Source: Trachythela sp. YZ-2020 (taxonomy: Eukaryota; Cnidaria; Anthozoa; Malacalcyonacea; Clavulariidae). Taken from it: a DNA stretch of 64,000 nt. Made by a program: the position numbers and the translations under genes. Location: NCBI GenBank assembly GCA_016169945.1, contig JADLSH010000256.1:372001-436000 (forward strand). The letters are read 5' to 3'. Below are positions 56,514-64,000 of the stretch, piece by piece (position 1 is the first letter of the stretch; every line of letters begins with the position of its first letter). A model generated the notes under the pieces. That model made no database searches. It saw only the letters and a list, made by a program, of their open reading frames with translations, and was not told the DNA's origin.

Positions 56514-56725
56514 AAATGTTGAAGGTGTTTTGCAGCTGGAAATTTTAAAGAAAAGAGTATTTACATACCTTAGGCCTAACCAGAAGCAATTGCGAATAAT
56601 GCAAAGTTCTAGGCCTGTGGCAGGAATCGAACCTAGGGCCCTGTGATTCTCGTCTAGCGCTTTGACCAAAACAATATGTATATAATCTTTTCTCCAAAAT
56701 TTCCAGCTGCAAAAATCTTTCAACA
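56514..56725 (-). mobile_element. SINE, third copy, rearranged
   Basis: The minus strand carries box B GGTTCGATTCCTGCC and the tail; the tRNA 5' half is lost at about 56665, where an inverted piece of the tail (ATTTCCAGCTGCAAAA) follows. Confidence 0.65.
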
Positions 56726-57947
56726 TTCAGTTCTATCGGACGAGAGTCCCCCAAATCTCGAATATTACCCTTATACCGCTCACTGTCATAACACCCCTGG
56801 CAGCTTCATTCTATAGCTCAGTGGTATGTGAATATAAGTTTCGCTCGAAAATTTCCATCTACAAAACACCAAAAATCTAGGTATAAAACCACCTTTTTCA
56901 TATAATAAATATAACATTATATCAAAATAGATGTTCACTTTAAAAAACGATGTACATTACTGAAAGTTCAACTGATGAAAAGACTTCTCATGTTTAGACA
57001 TTGCACTGGAGAATATTAATCCAATGCTAAAAATAGGAGTCTTTCATACCGTATGATTTTCTAATTGTTTTGCCAATGACAAGGTAAAGGGCTCTAAAGC
57101 CAATGTCTCAATCACGAAAATGAGGTTCTACAACCAAGAGCCCAAGGCAAAGTATCTTCCGGAAGGGTGTATATAGTTCGGTTATTAGATATCAAAACTG
57201 TTTTTCTCATAACCACACCTACTTCAGGTCAGGAATTAACATAACCTCTCCTTCATTGACCGTTTTTGAACACCTCCTCAAAAACACTCAATTCCTACTG
57301 CCCCATAAATAATGAACGCTCCCTAACTTTTTTATACGGAATATTTTTATCACTTCTAAACTCTTTTTCTAGATGCCCAGTAAAAATGATCCCTCATTGA
57401 AACGTTGCTTATGTTAATTAGACTGGGAACTAATCAGCTTTTGAACGATGTTATTTTGTTATTGTTGTTAAAAAATGTGCTCGGAAAAAAGTGTAAAACA
57501 ATGTAATTTTTATGGATTTACGGACAGATATTTGCGTGTTAAACTTAGGAATTTGGGCAACTTGTAAGTTATAATTATATATAATCAAGTTTCTATTTTT
57601 ATTTACACACTTTTCATTCATATCATATGTAATCTTTTCTAGGATTTGAATAAAGTTTTGCTTTTATCCGAATCGGCAATTTTTCCTATTTCTGGTAAAG
57701 TGTCCCTAAACGCTACAGGTTGTTTCACTTATAGCTCCAGTGTTACTACAGAAGAAAACCTAAACTAAACTAACTTTGTTTATACTGGATAGCTCTATCA
57801 GTTCTAAATGTTCTGTCTAGAGGTCCAGTAAGGATCATTCGATATTCGTCCTGTGTTACAACAGATAAAAACTATAGTACCCAAGAAACCTACGGTGTTA
57901 GTGTTGCACTGCCCTACTGAATGAAACCCTGTATCATATCTACTTAC
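56726..57947. other. Intron with dispersed repeats
   Basis: A fourth SINE-tail scrap lies near 56850 (TCCATCTACAAAACACC). 57720-57830 shares ACTAAACTAACT and CAGTTCTAAA words with 32080-32150 and 52440-52560. No gene. Confidence 0.45.
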
Positions 57948-58198
57948 GTTTCCAAGATATCAGCTCCTTGCGATAGAAGAAGTTCCAACAAAAAGTACTC
58001 CTCTAACGCGGCGGCGTAATGCTGTGGAAGTTTACCGTCCATATCCTTGTCATATAAAGCGTCTGGTCTCGTTTTCAAGATATTTTGTATCATATAAGGA
58101 TTAGACGATTCTACCGCACAATGGATCAATGTTTGTCCTGTCTTTGTACTTCGAATTGTGTAGACGTTTTTGTCTACTCCAGCTAACATACGCAAACT
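57948..58198 (-). CDS. TRPA-like channel exon, ankyrin repeats
   Basis: Acceptor TTTCTTTCAG, donor AAAC|GTAAGT. Phase 0 in, 2 out. Encodes SLRMLAGVDKNVYTIRS, then TGQTLIHCAVESSNPYMIQNIL and DGKLPQHYAAALEEYFLLELLLSQGADILET: two to three ankyrin repeats with the usual GxTxxH and LLxxGAD landmarks. Intact. Confidence 0.88.
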
Positions 58199-58451
58199 CT
58201 GAAAGAAAAAAAACTTGGAGAAAATAAACAGGGAAGTGGGATATAGCTCTGGGCAAACGGCAAACCAGGAACCTCAAAGTTTGGCAAACTGGGAAACATT
58301 CTTTCTTATAAAGCCATGTGCATTAGCATTCATGACAATGTCAGAAGATATCTTTTGAACTGCTTCCTCACGAAATACGTTAGTTCGTTTGTGGTTTGAG
58401 AACGTTTCGTATAGGCGTCATGGCAACGAACTACGTTTTAAGAGACGTTAC

Positions 58452-58538
58452 CTTTCTTTCGTTATGCAAGACAGCAATATGAGCCGGAGTATGTCCATTC
58501 ATATTTTCAGTATGGAGTGCCTGGATGAGCTGATCATG
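58452..58538 (-). CDS. TRPA-like channel exon, ankyrin repeat
   Basis: Acceptor TTTTTCTGTAG, donor AAAG|GTAACG. 29 codons, phase 0 both ends. Encodes HDQLIQALHTENMNGHTPAHIAVLHNERK, the helix and HTPAHIAV core of an ankyrin repeat that flows into the next exon. Confidence 0.8.
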
Positions 58539-58592
58539 CTACAGAAAAAGTTCTTATATCAAAATTACGCTAGAATGATTTACTTTTAAGCT

Positions 58593-58898
58593 GTGTTACA
58601 CGTGGCAATTTTTGCTGCAACTTGCAATGCAATTTCTGCACAGAGCCATGTTATGTAGAAATGTACACACAGTAAAACAGCGAACATTGTCCGCGTTTCA
58701 CTCCACCGATATTATCATTATGGGATTCTCATTCATTTCTTTCTTGTCTTCTAGGCATATTTTCAGCAAGAAAAATATCGGCACCGTAAAACGAGATTCA
58801 TGCCTAGAGTTTCTCTGTGAATATTTTTTACCTAACATCGCTCGCTCTGTGACGGAAATTGCGTTGCAAGTTGCAGCAAAAATTGCCTCGTGTAACAC
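58593..58898. mobile_element. MITE with 44-bp TIRs
   Basis: GTGTTACACG at 58593 and its inverse at 58898; arms share GGCAATTTTTGCTGCAACTT. It lies within a TRPA intron. The overlapping frames on both strands are incidental. Confidence 0.8.
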
Positions 58899-59042
58899 CT
58901 TGAATTTCCAGATCACACGGGACGCACGAAATAGGACGAATTCGAGCAGAGCTAACCATACGAATTCCCGTGTGAACAAATGGAACCGGGCGAATTTGCG
59001 TACGGTCCCGAATTCGTCCGATCTCGTAGTCCAAAATCAAAC

Positions 59043-59176
59043 CTTTCCAAATTTATCCAGCACAAATTCAAGCAATTCTTCTCTTTGAACACTGAGATGA
59101 AAAATATTCCTTCCATTTATGTCGGTGTCTGTAATTTTTAGCTCGTCAATGTTCTTATGTTCGCTGAGAAATTTCT
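59043..59176 (-). CDS. TRPA-like channel exon, N-terminal ankyrin repeat
   Basis: Acceptor CATATGACAG, donor AAAG|GTTTGA. Needs phase 1 in, which is what the 63842 donor supplies (G|AG gives Glu). Encodes KFLSEHKNIDELKITDTD, then INGRNIFHLSVQREELLEFV, an ankyrin repeat with INGRNIFHL in place of the usual GxTPLHL. The following intron holds a MITE. Further exons between this one and 63842 cannot be excluded. Confidence 0.7.
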
Positions 59177-59599
59177 CTGTCATATGAATACCACGTCGGA
59201 CAGCCCTAGGGTACGTAGATTAAAGAAAATAAGGGATTGCCTCAACATATTGCGAAGCAAGGGTTGAAAACTCATGTAAGTGGAGTTCTTGTTGCTTCTC
59301 CCTTTTGCTTCGATAGTTTTTCTCCGGGTCCTCCGGTTTCCTCTCTCACAAAAACTAACTAGTTCATTTTAGCTGTGCTCCGCGATACGACATGAGTCGT
59401 ATGGTGGCAACGAAAGGCGCCCTAGTATGCCTTCGACACGATCAGGTTCGAACTGTCTCTTGCAATTAAGCATTCAGCTGCGATGAGGGAGGATTAACTC
59501 GAGATGGATTATCCATCTGACGGATCTCCCATCTAAATGCCAATTTACACGACTAGCGTTTTGTGCACTGCACCACTAAACGTTCCAAACGTTCAGCTC
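59177..59599. other. Intron, nothing recognised
   Basis: No coding or repeat signal of note. Confidence 0.45.
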
Positions 59600-60170
59600 G
59601 CTATGATAATAATAATACAAAAAATTTTATAGCGCCGTTTCCGTATAGCCCAATGGCGCTTTACAATTTAGAGTGAGAAGACGCAATAGCTTAAAAATAT
59701 ATAGCTAAATAATGTCAAAGGTAAAAATTCAAGTGTTCTAAAAATCATAAAAAGTTTAAGGAAAGTTGATAAGAAACTAAACTAAATTGTAGGCCTGATT
59801 AAAAAGATTAGTTTTTATGTTCGTCTTGAAACTGGTTACAGATTCACAACGACGAATATCCTCGGGCAATGAATTCCACAACTTGGGTGCAACATATTGA
59901 AAAGAACGTTATCCATAGCGGACTAACCTTGCAGGCGGAGTTCTTAAGAGCAGACGTGTAGATTATCGTAATTCTCTAGTGGGCTTATAGATCTCTAGCA
60001 TGTCTCTAATATATCCAGGTGTCAAGCCATGTAAAGCTTTATATGTTAGGAGTAATAGTTCAAATATAATTCGTTGGCTGAAAGGTTTGCAACCGTTTAC
60101 AAGAAAATTTTGACAAAGGATACTTATTAAATGGGCACCGTGCCCGTTGGACAAAGGCACTCCCACATTC
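59600..60170 (-). pseudogene. LINE 3' fragment (C-terminus of reverse transcriptase ORF)
   Basis: Minus strand: LLLLTYKALHGLTPGYIRDMLEIYKPTRELR, then in another frame YVAPKLWNSLPEDIRRC and FKTNIKTNLFNQAYNLV. This is the usual end of CR1/jockey ORF2 (YKALHGL...LWNSLP...FK..LK..LF). An (AAT)n-like tail at 59605. Everything 5' is missing. Confidence 0.75.
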
Positions 60171-61026
60171 TAGTGATTACGGTGTGTTTTGTTGCCTTTT
60201 GAAATGCTTTGAGTCAATTTTCATTGACTAAGATGGCCGACAGGAATACTATACTCTTCTTTAGATTGAAAAGAACAAGTATTAATAGTATACCGATTCA
60301 TCATCGGATTCATTGGCCACGAATCCGTAGATTTAGACGCACAGCAGAGCTAACACCCAGGTTGACTTGGGATACGTTTGAATTTTAGATGGGTTTTTTT
60401 ATCATTCAAATTAATTTGTTCTTTCTGTTTTTCTTCGTTTTCGCTACTTATTCGCAAGACGCCATGTTAGTTGGGCACGCGCACGGTGCCGCTCGCTAGA
60501 CGGGCCGAGGCTACCTCGTCAGGAAGCCTGGGAGCTTCAATTTGTTTGGGCACTGGTACCGATTTTTGTCGCGTTTATACGACAAAAGTCAGAGTGTCGT
60601 GCTCAAAGTTCTGGGCACCGGTGCCGACTTTTAGGGTTGCCGTGCCGAAAACGGTTGTCGTGTATACCGGCCTTAAGGGTAAACACAAGACGAACTAGCT
60701 AGAATATTGCGATCTCTACTGGCAATGGTTCTGGGAACAAATCGTGCATGATATTTTCCTGATAGTTTGTCAAAAGGCCTGTTGACAAGATCTGATTTGT
60801 TGCATCTTATTCTCCTCCTGGCGTATGTGATTTCACACAATACAGCAAAATTGTAACAACACTTTTCACCAGGTATGAACCAATGGCCTAAATCTTGTGA
60901 GCAAATCCAGTAAATCACATACGACAAGAGGACAATCGGGTCGGACAAATCAGATCGTGTGAACAGGCCTTAAGAAAAGAAATGATTGGCCTGACTTGTA
61001 CCTGAGGCTAAGCGTCATCCAAGAGT
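60171..61026. other. Intron, dispersed MITE-like sequence
   Basis: 60690-60960 shares AAACACAAGACGAACTAG with 61360-61440 and similar words with 49270-49560, so a GACGAACTA-type element is present, split by the MITE at 61027. The plus frame 60471-60698 has no domain. Confidence 0.4.
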
Positions 61027-61358
61027 ACACACGTACAAATGCACAAGTTGTAACAAACTTGTAGCGGAATTGCACCAATGCTGTTCAACTTGTTATCACG
61101 ATGTGTTCACACTGCTTGTTCCCAGCTTGTTGGCAACTTGCTACAATATTGTTGACTCAATTCAACAGACTTGTTATAAGTTTTTCCAACAATTTTTATT
61201 ACCTTCAATTCAATAACTTGTTAACAAGTTGTGAATGATAACCTTGTAGCAACTTGATAAAATGACAACATTGTTGCAACTTGTTCACATGACAATCTTG
61301 CTACAAGTCTGTTGCGAAAACATCTTGTTGACAAAATGTCAGATTTTTACGTGTGTAT
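61027..61358. mobile_element. CAACTTGTTG-rich MITE, copy 2
   Basis: TACACACGTA at the left and its inverse at the right; aligns with 31499-31806 (GTCTGTTGCGAAAACATCTT). A TA duplication is likely. Confidence 0.75.
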
Positions 61359-61440
61359 ACAAGAGTACATGACGAACTAGCCAGAATAATGCGATGTACA
61401 GGACTGGTTGCAGTATTAATACACAGACGAATTATCCGAC

Positions 61441-63230
61441 GAACTATCTTTTCCTTGACCGTCTCAAGTGGATAGTCGTGCCATTAAATATGCATTATAG
61501 CCGTCAAAATGAGGTTCCTTTTAATATGAAAACCAGACGATGGATAAAAACATACCTTATCAATGGATTTATTACCATATACTTTCTAGACTTTAAGCGA
61601 GGATTATTGATATCTAAACTTTTCATTGCAAGAAGTGTGCCAATGGGGTCGTCCATGTTACCTATATAGGACAAATTAGGAAAATATTGTTGTGTCTATT
61701 GTTGACTCTATACGAACAGATTTGAACCGAATTATTTCGGAGAGGCGAAACAGTGGGAGTTCAGTGTAGGTAGTATTCAATAATAAGCTGTCGTGGTCTG
61801 TGTTTGAACTACTTGAACAACAAAATACCTCGATGTTTTAAGATAAGGCCCACGATGGGTCTCGCCTCGTAACGTGGATATGCTTTTAAGCCCAGGTCAA
61901 ACGAGGATAAGAGTTGGCAAGCACGATTTTGCATCAATGTTCGATCAACTCTCATGCCCTGGACAAACGAGAAGAAGAGTTGCACGAGAATTCACTGGAT
62001 ATTACCGCGCGTACCGGTCAAACGACGGAAAACCCTCATCAAAATTTGAACCAGCTCCAAGTTGATGAGAGTGCGTGAGAGTTGATGAGATTTGGCGATG
62101 AAACGCGAGCACAAGTAGTTCAGACACAAACCACAGCAACCAGTAGTGTAGTCCTGGAACGGGGGGGGCAAGAGGGAGGGGGAGGGGGAGAAAAGGCGTG
62201 TGGCAGGGTGAGAAACCGTGGGCGTGACAAACCGTGGACGTGACACATGATAAACTTCCAAAATTATTAAATATAGGAAGGATCTAATTTGAAATGAAAG
62301 ATTCCGATCTTTTAAATCACGCTCTACGTTGTGAAGGCTAACAACAGAATTAGCGAAGATGGAGTCACTTAAATTATTGAATGGTACGATCATTCATCAA
62401 AGTGATCAAGTAGAGATTACTGAAATAATTTCAACTCTACAATTTCAAAGAACTTTCCAAGTTAAGATTATGCAATCTGCAACAATATACGGGGATTCAG
62501 CCCCCCAAGTTAACAGGGATTTTTCCCCTGGGGGAGTCGTTCAGCCCCCTGCAGCAAATATGCTGAGAAAACACAGTATTACTGAAGAAATATAATTGAC
62601 CCCGCCGCATATTGGTAAAACTATATAATTATGATTGAAACACTCTAGGAAACACAAAACTTAATATGATGTCGCATGAAATATCTCATTCGTTTAAATA
62701 ATTGTATTTGAGGTTACGACAAGAGTGTTTATTTACTCTACAGATTGACCGAGGGGGATATCACTCCAAAAGTCTCTTGCATTTTTTCCAAGAAAAATTT
62801 CTTGCATTTTTTATTAACATATTTAGGAAAAACACATTTGCGTTTCATTGCAAGGTCCACCAGAACACTGAAAATAATAAGTTGTAAGTATGTTCAATTT
62901 CATATAGGAAGTCCGGAAAAGTCTGACAAACTCCCAAAATGTCCAAGGATAAAATTCCCTTACTTTCGAAAAGGCAAAATTATTGTACAGTCTTTTGGAG
63001 TGATTTGCCCCTCGGGCTTTACAGCACTGACAGTAGCTCAGTAGTTATTGGAACTAGGTATCATATTGATTATTATACATTCAAACATTATTCTCGTACC
63101 TGATTGGTCAGAAAGCCCCGGATAATTTTCCATATCTGCAGGTAGTTCTCGAATTATTTACGGTGCTGACGTCGTCAGCGTCCAATAATAGTTTTTCTGG
63201 CAGCAAGTCTTGGCTTACTTGTCTGGTTTT
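61441..63230. other. Intron, no gene recognised
   Basis: Short frames without known domains (for example plus 62359-62595 and 62702-62887). A G-rich run at 62160-62190. No firm feature. Confidence 0.45.
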
Positions 63231-63242
63231 TGTCTTTTTAAT

Positions 63243-63340
63243 GTATAATAAAACAATTATTGCATTCGACTTACGCATGATATCAAGAATTATTCAGATC
63301 ATGCGTAAGCCTCGTCGAATAATTGTTTATTATATACAGT
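63243..63340. mobile_element. Hairpin MITE core
   Basis: AATAAAACAATTATTGCATTCGA and CGTAAGC arms are inverted around ATCAAGAATTATTCAG. Confidence 0.6.
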
Positions 63341-63417
63341 ATACTAATCACGGAATGAATCAAAAGCAGCAATTTAGAGTCAACATCCCTAATATATAAT
63401 CTTCCCGCGAACAATAT

Positions 63418-63786
63418 AGCCGGTTACAGACGAGCACATTTTCTATGACAAGTTTTAATTTTCATACGACAAGTTTACTTGCACGTCTGAATAGTATACG
63501 CAACTTTGCCAAGTTTTTCAACGGCATGTACACTCAAGTAAGCTAATATGCTGGCTTTTGAACAAGTGTACTTGTCATAGAAAAATTTAGCTCGTCTTTA
63601 TGGGTCAACACAGAAAACTTGTCAAACTTATTTGAACATTTTGATCCGGTTAGTCAGCATTCTATCGTTCTATCGTGGCGGTCAGAACACCAAAAACCTA
63701 TTTGGACGTACACACGTGCAATTGGAAAAAAAAACTTGCCATATTAAAACTTATCATAGAAAACTTGCTCATCTGTAACTGGCTTA
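63418..63786. mobile_element. MITE with 40-bp TIRs
   Basis: GCCGGTTACAGACGAGCA at 63418 and its near-inverse (TGCTCATCTGTAACTGGC) at the right; both arms continue with ATTTTCTATGA and AAGTTTTAAT. TA-rich flanks. Confidence 0.75.
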
Positions 63787-63841
63787 TATCCCGTAGACAA
63801 AGGTTAAAGGATTCAACAAAAATTTCTTGTACATCATATAC

Positions 63842-63902
63842 CTTCTACCAATGTTTCTCCACCTTTTTCACGATTCTGTGGATTTGAAATCGCTGGATCC
63901 AT
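63842..63902 (-). CDS. TRPA-like channel, putative first coding exon
   Basis: ATG at 63902-63900, then DPAISNPQNREKGGETLVE and donor GAAG|GTATAT. Hydrophilic 20-residue start. Its exit phase 1 fits the 59043-59176 acceptor. It is the only start-plus-donor found upstream of the ankyrin exons, and the linkage over a 4.7-kb intron is inferred. Confidence 0.45.
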
Positions 63903-64000
63903 ATTTTGCTACCGAGTTCTCGAAACTTCGCAGTTCTATTGAACAGCACAGCCACAGAATAAAGACAATATTTTATTCAACAACACTCGCATTCATGCTC

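Noticed and set aside
60471..60698. Plus frame of 75 codons with GTRTVPLARRAE start
   Set aside because: GC-richer, with internal repeats of GGGCAC...GTGCC words; no homology seen and no splice or start support.
62359..62595. Plus frame MESLKLLNG...
   Set aside because: No domain and no neighbouring exon; treated as chance.

Overview
This is a piece of an animal nuclear genome, AT-rich and about as repeat-dense as DNA gets. Multi-exon genes with GT/AG introns, CR1/L2/jockey-type LINEs, Penelope-like elements (PLEs) with hammerhead ribozymes, a RecQ plus DUF6589 DNA transposon and tRNA-derived SINEs suggest an early-branching metazoan, most likely a cnidarian. The organism is inferred; nothing in the window names it.

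One host gene runs across nearly the whole window on the minus strand. It is an ankyrin-repeat TRP channel of the TRPA type. Eight exons were found whose splice phases join perfectly: 63842-63902 (start), 59043-59176, 58452-58538, 57948-58198, 55250-55544, 52635-52803, 31813-32040 (S1) and 11566-11789 (S2). Exons for S3 to S6 and the pore were not found and probably lie to the left. Two introns are about 20 kb each, and almost everything else in the window is mobile DNA sitting in these introns.

Layout. 1-876: endonuclease of a LINE that leaves the window. 1385-9112: four-level nest, in which an old repeat H is cut by LINE A, A by terminal-inverted-repeat (TIR) element B, and B by LINE C. 11.1-15.7 kb: GAT microsatellite, SINE, PLE copies and ribozymes. 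15.7-19.7 kb: LINE K between ribozyme-bearing repeats. 20.8-22.3 kb: decayed LINE L. 22.4-27.7 kb: inverted pair of PLE ends with hammerheads, split by DNA transposon I (9-bp target duplication; decayed Myb/SANT gene and a possible small two-exon gene). 27.7-29.2 kb: head-to-tail hammerhead repeat (retrozyme-like) and a third PLE. 29.2-34.4 kb: hairpin MITEs, a TRPA exon and a TTAA element. 34.47-52.1 kb: second copy of H, cut by transposon D (34850-47246), foldback element G and element J.

The most notable object is D. It is 12.4 kb, has 62-bp TIRs and a 9-bp target duplication ACAAAATGC, and carries two convergent, now broken genes starting just inside its ends: a DUF6589-type protein with a C2H2 finger (plus) and a RecQ-family helicase with a RecQ-type zinc module (minus). 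LINEs E and F later landed inside it. Next in interest is the set of at least eight well-formed hammerhead ribozymes from four sequence families. Most share one downstream layout: a TTTGCTCTA-like box, a GAGCACTC box, then (TA)n.

Because three nests hit sequences that also exist uninterrupted elsewhere in the window, or hit a reading frame, several insertion sites and target duplications can be read directly without outside data.
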